Of a stretch of DNA of 64,000 nt, positions 1 to 6,735 are shown piece after piece. The translations under genes were made by a program, and so were the position numbers. The notes below the pieces were generated by a model. That model saw nothing but the letters and a program-made list of their open reading frames with translations. It did not search any database and was not told the DNA's origin. Positions within the stretch are counted from its first letter, which is position 1. Each line of letters begins with the position of its first letter. Source of the stretch: Pseudomonas akapageensis (lineage in GTDB: Bacteria > Pseudomonadota > Gammaproteobacteria > Pseudomonadales > Pseudomonadaceae); NCBI RefSeq assembly GCF_011355085.1, contig NZ_VXCP01000010.1, positions 111,047-175,046 on the forward strand, given 5' to 3'.

Positions 1-516
1 GGGCTGTATCGCAGTGCAAGCCTGATCGCCCATTTCGAGCGCTGGCGCCAGGGTGCGAGCGGGCGTAGCGCCTTGATCGAGTGGATATCGTTCGGCAGCT
101 TCAATAACGCCTTCAAGCCCACGCGCACCGCCTTCGACTGGCTCAGCCGCGATCCCCGCGAGGTCGACAAGTACGCCAGCGACCCGCTGTGCGGCTTTCG
201 CTGCACCAACCAGCTATGGCTCGATCTGCTGGCCGGCTTGCAGCAGATCAGCAAACCGGCCAATCTCGCCCAGGTCGATCCGAACCTGCCTTTGCTGATC
301 ATCGGCGGCGAATGTGATCCGGTGAGTGCCGGCAAGCGTCTGAAAGACCTGTGCGATGCATTTCGTCGGGCGGGGAACCAGCAGGTGCAGCTCAAGCTCT
401 ATGCTCAGGCGCGCCACGAATTGCTGAATGAAACCAACCGCGAGGAAGTCACCAGCGATGTGATTGCCTGGCTTGATCAGGCCCTAAGCCTCCGGCGCCC
501 GGCACGTACCGAGTAG
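1..516 (+). CDS. Alpha/beta hydrolase, lysophospholipase-like, C-terminal part (5' end outside window)
   Basis: The frame is open from the first base, so the gene starts upstream of the window; about 171 codons are visible. Towards the end there is a Gly-Gly-Glu-Cys-Asp-Pro-Val stretch, which fits the acid residue of the catalytic triad, and then an Ala-Arg-His-Glu-Leu-Leu-Asn-Glu stretch, which fits the catalytic His of monoacylglycerol-lipase-like serine hydrolases. The nucleophile would lie in the missing part. The gene sits directly before phaJ1, as a probable lysophospholipase gene does in P. aeruginosa from memory. It probably hydrolyses an acyl ester or thioester; the substrate is unknown. 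Confidence 0.85.
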   Translation, partial: GLYRSASLIAHFERWRQGASGRSALIEWISFGSFNNAFKPTRTAFDWLSRDPREVDKYASDPLCGFRCTNQLWLDLLAGLQQISKPANLAQVDPNLPLLIIGGECDPVSAGKRLKDLCDAFRRAGNQQVQLKLYAQARHELLNETNREEVTSDVIAWLDQALSLRRPARTE

Positions 517-549
517 TTTTCCTCTTTTTTGCCCAAGGATTCCTTGCCA

Positions 550-1020
550 ATGACCCAGGTCACCAACACCCCTTACGAAGCCCTTGAAATCGGCCAGACC
601 GCCAGCTACAGCAAGACCGTCGAGGAACGTGACATCCAGCTCTTCGCAGCCATGTCCGGTGACCACAACCCGGTGCACCTGGACCCGGAATTCGCCGCCG
701 CCAGCATGTTCAAGGAGCGTATCGCCCATGGCATGTTCAGTGGCGCGCTGATCAGTGCCGCCGTGGCCTGCGAGCTGCCCGGCCCGGGCACCATCTATCT
801 CGGCCAGCAAATGAGCTTCCAGAAGCCAGTGAAAATCGGTGACACCCTGACCGTACGCCTGGAGATCCTCGAGAAGCTGCCAAAGTTTCGCGTGCGCATT
901 GCCACCCGCGTGTTCAACCAGCGCGACGAGCTGGTGGTCGACGGTGAAGCCGAGATCCTGGCGCCACGCAAGCAACAGACCGTGAACCTGCCAACCCTGC
1001 CGACCATCAGCATCGGCTGA
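550..1020 (+). CDS. phaJ1: (R)-specific enoyl-CoA hydratase, MaoC family (PhaJ1-like)
   Basis: A 156-residue single hot-dog domain protein, the usual PhaJ length. The hydratase-2 motif Ser-Gly-Asp-His-Asn-Pro-Val-His lies near residue 30 and supplies the catalytic Asp and His; the IAHGM segment follows. These enzymes hydrate trans-2-enoyl-CoA from beta-oxidation to (R)-3-hydroxyacyl-CoA for polyhydroxyalkanoate synthase, in the cytoplasm. The sequence is close to what I remember of PhaJ1 of P. aeruginosa. I chose the ATG at 550 because an AAGGA box lies about ten bases upstream; an in-frame TTG at 529 has no such support. The 33-base gap from the hydrolase gene suggests co-transcription. Confidence 0.88.
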   Translation: MTQVTNTPYEALEIGQTASYSKTVEERDIQLFAAMSGDHNPVHLDPEFAAASMFKERIAHGMFSGALISAAVACELPGPGTIYLGQQMSFQKPVKIGDTLTVRLEILEKLPKFRVRIATRVFNQRDELVVDGEAEILAPRKQQTVNLPTLPTISIG

Positions 1021-1040
1021 TTGCACTGCCGCCTGAGTGT

Positions 1041-2276
1041 TTACAACTGGCTCAGGCGGCGCTCGATAAACCGGCGCTCAGGTGTAACCTGGGTCATTCC
1101 CAATGCCGTTTCAAAAGCGCTGCGAGCCTGTTGGGTCTGCCCCAGCTGGCGGCAGAATTCGGCCTTGGCACAATGGGCCAGGTGATAGTCCAGCAACTCG
1201 CCACGGGCAAGAATCGCGTCGACCAGTGCCAGGCCTGCCTGCGGCCCATCACGCCGGGCCAGCGCCACCGCGCGATTGAGTTCGACAACCGCTGATGGCT
1301 GCGCGCGCAACAGGACGTCATACAAACCGATGATCTGCTCCCAGTCAGTGTCGGCGGCCGTCGCCGCTTCGGCATGCACCGCAGCAATCGCGGCCTGCAG
1401 GCTGTAGGGACCGAAGTTTCGGCTGCGCAGCGCCTGCTCCACCAGGGCACAGCCTTCGCTGATCAGCGCCCGGTCCCAGAGCGCGCGGTCCTGTTCATCG
1501 AGCAGGACAAGTTCGCCATCGGCCGATGTCCGCGCCCGATTGCGCGAAGCCTGCAACAACATCAGCGCCAACAGCCCCATGACTTCAGGGTCGGGCAAAA
1601 GCTCCAGCAGCAGCCGTCCCAGACGGATCGCCTCCTCGCTCAGGTCACTGCGGGTCAGGCTGGCGCCGCTGGTGGCCGAATAGCCTTCGTTGAATACCAG
1701 GTAGATCACCCGCAGCACACTCTCCAGCCGCTCGGGCAACTCCGCCAGGGAGGGCACCTGGTAAGGAATGCGCGCCTCGCGGATCTTGACCTTGGCGCGC
1801 ACGATGCGTTGGGCGATCGCCCCGGGGCGGGTAAGGAAGGCACGGGCGATTTCCTCGGTCGTCAGGTCGCAGACTTCCCGCAGTGTCAGGGGCACCTGGG
1901 CATCGGCCGCCAACGCCGGGTGGCAACAGGTGAAGATCAGTCTCAGACGATCGTCCTCCACATCATCCTCACAAAGGTCAGGCGCCTCGAGGGATTCCAG
2001 GGCTTGGGCCAGGCGAGCCTGAGAGACATCGAAACGGGCCCGCCGGCGCAAGCCATCGATCGCCTTGAAGCGGCCGGTGGACACCAGCCAGGCACGAGGG
2101 CTGGCGGGTATCCCGTCGCGCTGCCAGCGTTCGACGGCAATGAAGAAGGCTTCGTGCAACGCTTCTTCGGCCAGATCGAAATCACCGAGCAAGCGAATCA
2201 GGGTTGCCAGAATCCGCCGCGACTCCTGGCGATAGACAAGCTCCAGCTGCTGGCGAACTTCGGCTTCGGCAATCAT
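1041..2276 (-). CDS. RNA polymerase ECF sigma factor, ECF42 type with C-terminal extension
   Basis: A 411-residue protein, about twice the length of an ordinary ECF sigma factor. Residues ~10-75 are a sigma-70 region 2 (helices with the AEEALHEAF and RAWL segments), ~110-170 a region 4 (LTLREVCDL, TTEEIARAF), and the remaining ~240 residues form a helical TPR-like extension. This layout, plus linkage to a DGPF/YCII gene, defines ECF42, a group with no anti-sigma factor in which the extension takes part in control. The start ATG overlaps the stop of the preceding SRPBCC gene by one base (TGATG), suggesting translational coupling. It is the last gene of a four-gene operon and may activate its own promoter at 3723-3751. 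Confidence 0.9.
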   Translation of the reverse strand: MIAEAEVRQQLELVYRQESRRILATLIRLLGDFDLAEEALHEAFFIAVERWQRDGIPASPRAWLVSTGRFKAIDGLRRRARFDVSQARLAQALESLEAPDLCEDDVEDDRLRLIFTCCHPALAADAQVPLTLREVCDLTTEEIARAFLTRPGAIAQRIVRAKVKIREARIPYQVPSLAELPERLESVLRVIYLVFNEGYSATSGASLTRSDLSEEAIRLGRLLLELLPDPEVMGLLALMLLQASRNRARTSADGELVLLDEQDRALWDRALISEGCALVEQALRSRNFGPYSLQAAIAAVHAEAATAADTDWEQIIGLYDVLLRAQPSAVVELNRAVALARRDGPQAGLALVDAILARGELLDYHLAHCAKAEFCRQLGQTQQARSAFETALGMTQVTPERRFIERRLSQL

Positions 2277-2767
2277 CAGTCCGGCATTTTCCGGGTCACG
2301 ACGTCCACCAGCCGGTCAAGGCTTTCACCCCAGCCGCGGTAGAACCCCATCTGCTCATGAGCCTCTCGGTCGGCAGCGCTCCAGTGCAATGCGCGGGCGG
2401 TGTAGCGGGTCATGCCCTGGACTTCATCCATCGTGATGATGGCCGTCATGAAAGGCTTTTTCGAAGGAATCCAGCCGGGCAGATAAGCATCGGTGTAGAC
2501 GATTCGCTGTGGCGCGAGGATCTCCAGAAAGACCCCCTGGTAGGGGTACTCGCCCCCATCGGGTGCGCACATGACGGTACGGAACAAGCCTCCCACCCAG
2601 AGCTGTATTTCGCAGACTGGCGTGGTCATGCCGTGTGGCCCCCACCATTGGGCCAGTAACTCGGGTTCGGTCCAGGCCCGGAATACCTTGATGCGTGGCG
2701 CGTCGATCAAACGACTGATGTACAGCTCATGCTCGGCCGGCGCCGCGATGATCTGTGGAAGGCTCAT
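2276..2767 (-). CDS. SRPBCC (AHSA1-type) ligand-binding protein of the ECF42 module
   Basis: A 163-residue AHSA1-like START-superfamily protein. The N-terminal pattern of a strand, then Ile-Asp-Ala-Pro...Val-Phe-Arg-Ala-Trp-Thr-Glu-Pro-Glu and a Gln-Trp-Trp-Gly-Pro stretch is the family signature, and the C-terminal helix with Gly-Trp-Gly-Glu-Ser-Leu-Asp-Arg-Leu completes the fold. Such proteins usually bind a hydrophobic small molecule or act as cochaperone-like domains; the ligand here is unknown. I chose the ATG at 2767, which has a GGAGAA box just upstream, over a longer frame to 2824. Its start overlaps the end of the DGPF gene and its stop overlaps the sigma gene start. Confidence 0.85.
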   Translation of the reverse strand: MSLPQIIAAPAEHELYISRLIDAPRIKVFRAWTEPELLAQWWGPHGMTTPVCEIQLWVGGLFRTVMCAPDGGEYPYQGVFLEILAPQRIVYTDAYLPGWIPSKKPFMTAIITMDEVQGMTRYTARALHWSAADREAHEQMGFYRGWGESLDRLVDVVTRKMPD

Positions 2768-3131
2768 TTGATGGTTCTCCCGTTTGGGCGTGTCTGAGTT
2801 CGCGTACCGGCCGCACCTCGACACTACCGACCCGGGCCGCAGGAATCTTGCCGGCTATCTGCAAGGCTTCATTGAGGTCTCGGGCGTCGATCAAATAGAA
2901 CCCAGCCAGCTGTTCTTTGGTTTCGGCAAAAGGGCCATCGGTAATGCTCATGTGCCCATTGCGCATGCGTACCGTGGTTGCTGTCTGCGTCGGTTTCAGT
3001 GCTTCGGCGGCGAGCATGCGACCGCTGGCGTGCACCGATTCGGCATAGGCCAGGCATTCGTCATCGGCCGGGCTGTCGGGATCGTTGTGCAAAAGACCTT
3101 CGTCGCAATAGACCAGACAGAGGTATTTCAT
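2727..3131 (-). CDS. YCII-related DGPF-motif protein
   Basis: A 134-residue protein beginning MKYLCLVYCDE, typical of the YCII-related/DGPF family, with the name-giving Thr-Asp-Gly-Pro-Phe-Ala-Glu-Thr-Lys-Glu motif near residue 65 followed by the GFYLIDA strand. The family has a ferredoxin-like fold. Its biochemical role is not established, but its genes are the hallmark partners of ECF42 sigma factors. The ATG at 3131 has a GGAGA box at good distance. The last ~30 residues are hydrophilic and extend past the domain; that part overlaps the start of the SRPBCC gene by 41 bases, so the two are very probably translated from one mRNA. Confidence 0.88.
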   Translation of the reverse strand: MKYLCLVYCDEGLLHNDPDSPADDECLAYAESVHASGRMLAAEALKPTQTATTVRMRNGHMSITDGPFAETKEQLAGFYLIDARDLNEALQIAGKIPAARVGSVEVRPVRELRHAQTGEPSNEPSTDHRGAGRA

Positions 3132-3220
3132 GGCGATCTCCAATGCTCTAAAAACAACTATGGCTGTAGTTTTACCTTTTTGCGAAAGCGTAATTAGGCA
3201 TAAAACCAACGCTTTTCAGC

Positions 3221-3667
3221 TCAAGGTTTCAGGTTGAACAGGGCCTTGGTGGTTTCCATGTCGAAGGGCGCCGACCAATGCTCATGCACGACTTTCCATT
3301 GCCCGTCGATGCGCTTGTAGCCGGCAGTCACGCGCATGTAGCAGCTCTTGTCTTCCCCCGCCTCCCGGGCCGGCCCGCAGTGGGCCAGCCAATGGGCGAA
3401 GGCCACGTCCTGGGCTGCAGCAACCTGCAATTGCTCGAAATCGAAGATGCCCGCATCGGGGCAGAGCGCCATGCAGGCCTGCCAGTGATCACGATAGGTT
3501 TGCTTACCCTTGAATTGCAGCGCCTTGACTGCATCGAAGGCGACGATATCGTCGGCATAAGGTTGCACGATGGCGTCAATATCCTTGGCTACAACGGCGC
3601 GTTGCCAGCGCTGGATCAAGTCGCGGATTTCTGTTTCGACGCTGCTGGGGCTGGTTTTGGCGTTCAT
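3221..3667 (-). CDS. SnoaL-like / NTF2-fold protein, first gene of the ECF42 operon
   Basis: A 148-residue NTF2-like alpha+beta barrel protein. It starts with a helix typical of SgcJ/DUF4440-like proteins (IRDLIQRWQRAVVAKDIDAI), then YADDIVAFDA, and ends with the YKRIDGQWKVVHEHWS strand pair. The family includes ketosteroid-isomerase-like enzymes and small-ligand-binding proteins; no catalytic set can be assigned. Two in-frame ATGs are close together. The second (3667) sits seven bases after an AAGGAG box, while the first (3673) would be only one base from it, so I use 3667. It lies 89 bases before the DGPF gene, on the same strand, behind the candidate sigma promoter. Confidence 0.8.
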   Translation of the reverse strand: MNAKTSPSSVETEIRDLIQRWQRAVVAKDIDAIVQPYADDIVAFDAVKALQFKGKQTYRDHWQACMALCPDAGIFDFEQLQVAAAQDVAFAHWLAHCGPAREAGEDKSCYMRVTAGYKRIDGQWKVVHEHWSAPFDMETTKALFNLKP

Positions 3668-3722
3668 GGGCATTCTCCTTCCAGAGTGAGTGCGTGCTTG
3701 ATATAAAAAGCGAAGTCACTGG

Positions 3723-3751
3723 TAGTCGTTTGACCGCGCTCGAAATCGACA
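3723..3751 (-). promoter_or_regulatory. Candidate ECF42-type promoter of the sigma module
   Basis: On the minus strand TGTCGA (3751-3746) is followed after 17 bases by CGACTA (3728-3723), about 56 bases before the chosen ATG at 3667. As I recall, ECF42 promoters in Streptomyces carry TGTCGA at -35 and a CGA-type -10. The position and spacing fit, but this is a single match found by eye. Confidence 0.5.
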
Positions 3752-3834
3752 GACTCCCCGGAAAATTCTGAAAAGAGTTGCGCCCAGGCGCCGTCGCGGC
3801 GTCTTATTGATGCCTCAGTACAAGAGCGACACCG

Positions 3835-4320
3835 ATGCACACATGCCTCGTTCCCTATGCGTCACTCAACGCGCTGCAAGTGGAGCAACTGAAAGAGCTC
3901 GAGGTACGCCCCGACCAGCTGTATGCCTCGGGCGATATCGAGTCGGCCCTGTTTATGCTGCTCAACCGCCCGGCCCCGGGGATAAGGGGCTTCGCCTTGC
4001 TGGTCGATGACAGGCCGCTGGCGTTTCTATTGCTCAAGCGCCCGCCTTTCCTGCCGAACTGGGCGGCGGACGACGCCGCGACGCTCCATGCATTCCAGGT
4101 GGATCGGCGCTTCCAGGGTCAAGGTCTGGGCAAGGCCTGCCTGCAGGCACTGCCCGCCGTCGCGCGCAGCGCATGGCCGGAAATCACCCAACTGATGCTG
4201 TCGGTCGATCCCAAGAACCAGGCCGCGCTCAAACTCTACCTTTCCCAGGGTTGGGTCGACTGCGGCGAAGCCTACCGGGCCAAGTTCGGTTTCGAGCGCA
4301 AACTGGTACTTGAGCTCTGA
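3835..4320 (+). CDS. GNAT family N-acetyltransferase
   Basis: A 161-residue protein with an acetyl-CoA-binding GNAT core. Motif A is visible at ~residues 88-105: a beta strand ending in FQVDRRFQGQGLGKA, which carries the Arg/Gln-x-x-Gly-x-Gly pyrophosphate loop. Motif B follows as LMLSVDPKNQAALKLYLSQGW, with the Asn and Tyr typical of the family. The acceptor substrate cannot be read from the sequence. The stop codon abuts the stop of the next, opposite-strand gene. The ATG at 3835 has only a weak ribosome-binding site, so the start is moderately sure. Confidence 0.85.
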   Translation: MHTCLVPYASLNALQVEQLKELEVRPDQLYASGDIESALFMLLNRPAPGIRGFALLVDDRPLAFLLLKRPPFLPNWAADDAATLHAFQVDRRFQGQGLGKACLQALPAVARSAWPEITQLMLSVDPKNQAALKLYLSQGWVDCGEAYRAKFGFERKLVLEL

Positions 4321-4809
4321 TCATTCAGGTTTGAGCGGCAACCAGATTTCCACGGTTCCGCTCCCCGTATCGGGATTGAAGTCCGCGCTGTAACGCTCGA
4401 ACTCCGGCGCATCGGCCGCCTGCTCGCCAGAGTTGGGCAACCAGTCCTTGCCAATGGCCTCGAACGTCTCGCCGATACTGGAAATATGCCCTCGATGTTC
4501 GAAAACGGCATACCGCTGGGGTTCGATCACAATGGCGCGAAAGTGTTCAGGCAACCCCTGGGTCGTGCTCACTCGAACCCCGGCGATGTATTCAAAGCTG
4601 CCCTTGCCGTCCGGATTGCAGCACACGCCGTACGTCTGCGCGCCCATTTGCGCGGAGACCTTGCCGATATACGGGACGAACTTGTCCCACAGCGCCGGAA
4701 TGCCGCTTTTGCTCTGCAGGGTGAAACGTTCACCCATCCCGGCGATGGTGAATGAAGTTCCATTTTCAATACGTACCGGGGCAAACCCCTCATCCTGATG
4801 GTCTGACAT
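4321..4809 (-). CDS. GyrI-like / AraC effector-binding domain protein
   Basis: A 162-residue stand-alone GyrI-like domain. Evidence is the tandem SHS2 pattern: SFTIAGMGERFTL, then ALWDKFVPYIGKV, YGVCCNPDG, the FEYIAGVRVS strand, YAVFEHRGHISSIGETFEAIGKDWLP and a C-terminal FNPDTGSGTVEIWLPL strand. Such domains bind cationic or amphipathic small molecules, or inhibit gyrase in the case of E. coli SbmC. It lies before an AraC-type regulator gene transcribed the other way, so a sensing role is possible but not shown. The ATG at 4809 lacks a clear ribosome-binding site; an in-frame GTG three codons upstream is an alternative. Confidence 0.8.
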   Translation of the reverse strand: MSDHQDEGFAPVRIENGTSFTIAGMGERFTLQSKSGIPALWDKFVPYIGKVSAQMGAQTYGVCCNPDGKGSFEYIAGVRVSTTQGLPEHFRAIVIEPQRYAVFEHRGHISSIGETFEAIGKDWLPNSGEQAADAPEFERYSADFNPDTGSGTVEIWLPLKPE

Positions 4810-4940
4810 GTTGCGCACCCATGAAGATAAATGACCTGAATGAACATAGTCGTTTCTGCGCCAAGGTCGAAATTTTCTTGCAGGCCCGGTCAACTTTCCG
4901 CTAGCGTTCAGCCCAATGCCGCCCGCTGGAACCGCCGCCC

Positions 4941-5732
4941 ATGGCCCTGATCACCGAACACCTGCACGCCTGCGGCCTGGTCGAATCCTCATGGGTCAAG
5001 GCCTGCGCGGCAAGCTTTCCCAAACACACCCACGATGAGTATGTGCTGGGGGTCAACCTGGTCGGTACCGAGCGGGTCTGGCTCGATGGCAAGGTCATGG
5101 ATGCCCCGCCCGGCAGCGTGACCCTGTACAACCCCCTGGCGGTGCAAGGTTCGGAGTTCGGCCCTGAAGGCGTCGAATACATCAGCCTGCACCTCGATCC
5201 TCACGCCATCGCCCAGGTGATCGTCGACAACCACCTTGACCACCCACAGACCTGCCCGACCTTCGAGCAAGGCGTGTTGCACAATCCGCATCTGTTCCAG
5301 GCAATTGTCGACTTCGCACGGGTATCACCGCAGCAGGCAGCGGAGCAGGAAGAAGCCTTTATCGGCCTGCTCTGCCAACTGCTCGAACGCACCCCGGGCA
5401 AGATCGGCGAACAGGTCAACGGCCTGACCCAGGCCAAGGACTACATGCGCACCCATCTGGGTCAGAAACTCGAACTCGACGAACTGGCCCAGGTGGCCGG
5501 ATTAAGCAAGTACCACTTCGTGCGCTGCTTCAAGAAAGAAACCGGTCTGGCGCCCCTGCAATACCAGATGCAACTGCGCCTGATCGAAGCCCGCAAACGC
5601 CTGCGCCGGCAGCAGCATCCGCTGGATATCGCCAGTGAGCTGGGGTTTTACGACCAGAGCCACTTTATCAATGTGTATCGCAAGGTGATGGGGATTACGC
5701 CGCAGGCGTATTGTGCGGCGTTGAGGCGCTGA
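4941..5732 (+). CDS. AraC family transcriptional regulator
   Basis: A 263-residue one-component regulator. Residues ~10-110 form a cupin-like AraC_binding domain (HTHDEYVLGVN, PGSVTLYNPL), and ~165-262 contain two helix-turn-helix units: ELDELAQVAGLSKYHFVRCFKKETG, then PLDIASELGFYDQSHFINVYRKVMGITP. Both match the AraC/XylS consensus. In pseudomonads regulators of this type often stand next to a LysE exporter gene, and one lies just beyond (5946-6605), so control of that exporter is a reasonable guess. The effector is unknown. The ATG at 4941 has a poor ribosome-binding site, but the N-terminal domain begins immediately. Confidence 0.88.
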   Translation: MALITEHLHACGLVESSWVKACAASFPKHTHDEYVLGVNLVGTERVWLDGKVMDAPPGSVTLYNPLAVQGSEFGPEGVEYISLHLDPHAIAQVIVDNHLDHPQTCPTFEQGVLHNPHLFQAIVDFARVSPQQAAEQEEAFIGLLCQLLERTPGKIGEQVNGLTQAKDYMRTHLGQKLELDELAQVAGLSKYHFVRCFKKETGLAPLQYQMQLRLIEARKRLRRQQHPLDIASELGFYDQSHFINVYRKVMGITPQAYCAALRR

Positions 5733-5743
5733 ATTTCAGCTGC

Positions 5744-5769
5744 AAAAAAAAGAGCCCCTCCCGGAGCTC
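5744..5769 (-). terminator. Rho-independent terminator after the 38-residue gene
   Basis: Read on the minus strand, a 7-bp stem (GAGCTCC / GGGGCTC, one G-T pair) with a four-base loop lies at 5769-5752 and is followed by eight T residues (5751-5744). It starts nine bases after the stop of the small lysine-rich gene. On the plus strand the hairpin lies just after the AraC gene but has no T run. Confidence 0.85.
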
Positions 5770-5777
5770 TCTTTCGC

Positions 5778-5894
5778 TTAATGGCTTCCCAGTATCCCGA
5801 CATTGGACTTTTTCGCCTTTTTCTCGTGGCGTTTTTCAATGGCTGTCTTGGTGGGTTTTTTCTTGGTGGATTTCTTCGCATCGAGACCTTTCAT
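5778..5894 (-). CDS. Small lysine-rich basic protein (38 residues)
   Basis: This short frame reads MKGLDAKKSTKKK then a basic helix-like middle and ends NVGILGSH. About a third of its residues are Lys, and with Arg and His it is strongly basic. The ATG at 5894 has a GGGAGGG ribosome-binding site seven bases upstream, and a strong intrinsic terminator begins nine bases after the TAA, so it has the marks of a real gene. I recall similar Lys-rich micro-proteins beginning MxGLDAKKSxKK in other pseudomonads, without a known function. Nucleic-acid or ribosome binding would suit the composition but is a guess. It follows the LysE gene by 51 bases on the same strand. Confidence 0.75.
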   Translation of the reverse strand: MKGLDAKKSTKKKPTKTAIEKRHEKKAKKSNVGILGSH

Positions 5895-5945
5895 GGCCAG
5901 GCCCTCCCGATTCAGGCAACGCCTGTCTGGCGCTGCAGAAACTGA

Positions 5946-6605
5946 TTATAGACCCGCTGGCGCAAGGGGCGAGGCGACGATGAACTCCTGGTAGCCGGAG
6001 ACGATGACATAGAACGCGAAGTAGCAAAAAATGCCCGCCGAAGCGATGTAGGAATACTTCAGCAGCTTGTCACCGAGCAGTTTGCCGCCGTGGGTGGCCG
6101 CCAGGCACAACGAGATTGTCCAGGCCAGACCGGCGCAGAAAAAGCCTGCCAGGAACAAGCCGGCATCCATCGCGCTGCCGCTGCCGGAGCGGGAAATCAA
6201 CACGCCGCCAACCGCCGCGAACCACAGGATCGCACTGGGCGAAGACATGGCCAGGAAGATGCCTCGGGAGAATTCCTTCCACCCGGAACCCACCAGGACT
6301 TCTCCGTCAGCAGACATGGACGTGACGCTGCCAAATGCAGCCAGCAGCATCTTGAAGGCGAAGTACACCAGCAACACCGAGCCACCGACCCACAACGCCC
6401 AGCGCACCATTTCGTATTGCAGAAGCACGGTCATGCCGGCCAGGGCGGCAACGGCATAGATCAGGTCGCCCACGCAGGTACCCAGGCCCAGCCAGAACCC
6501 TTGCAGGTAACCGCGCTGCATGGCCAGGGTGATCATGGCGATATTGGCCACGCCAATGTCCAGGCACAGGGAAAGACTCAGGAGAAAACCGTTGGAAAAC
6601 GCCAT
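5946..6605 (-). CDS. LysE family amino-acid/metabolite exporter
   Basis: A 219-residue inner-membrane protein with about six hydrophobic segments: residues ~3-25, ~38-60, ~64-86, ~115-138, ~150-172 and ~185-208. The order and the N-terminal GFLLSLSLCLDIGVANIAMI followed by GFWLGLGTCVGDLIYA match the LysE/RhtB translocator family, which exports amino acids or related compounds with the proton gradient. The usual early Pro-Gly-Pro is replaced by Leu-Asp-Ile-Gly, a variant seen in one subgroup. I start at the ATG at 6605 because the hydrophobic domain begins there; the upstream in-frame extension is polar and unlikely, and the ribosome-binding site is weak. Confidence 0.85.
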   Translation of the reverse strand: MAFSNGFLLSLSLCLDIGVANIAMITLAMQRGYLQGFWLGLGTCVGDLIYAVAALAGMTVLLQYEMVRWALWVGGSVLLVYFAFKMLLAAFGSVTSMSADGEVLVGSGWKEFSRGIFLAMSSPSAILWFAAVGGVLISRSGSGSAMDAGLFLAGFFCAGLAWTISLCLAATHGGKLLGDKLLKYSYIASAGIFCYFAFYVIVSGYQEFIVASPLAPAGL

Positions 6606-6735
6606 GGGGGATCTGCTGTATTGAGAGTGACTACACGTATTGGAACAGTTGGGCAGCGCTGCGGTATTGGAAGAAATTGCCGTACTGCAGCGCTTCCTCG
6701 ACGAATTCATCGAGGAGATCGGCTGAACCTCAGCC

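Noticed and set aside
1374..2342. A 322-codon frame antisense to the sigma gene
   Set aside because: The sigma factor has clear regions 2 and 4; the antisense product shows no domain.
5648..5881. A 77-codon minus-strand frame overlapping the small lysine-rich gene
   Set aside because: It is in another frame, runs through the terminator hairpin and the AraC gene end, and lacks a ribosome-binding site; the 38-residue frame has better support.
6604..6726. A plus-strand string reading like a protein end (VLEQLGSAAVLEEIAVLQRFLDE...) before the DUF3422 stop
   Set aside because: It is about 28 residues, has no proper start codon or ribosome-binding site, and in-frame stops lie just upstream. It could be a gene remnant, but I cannot support it.
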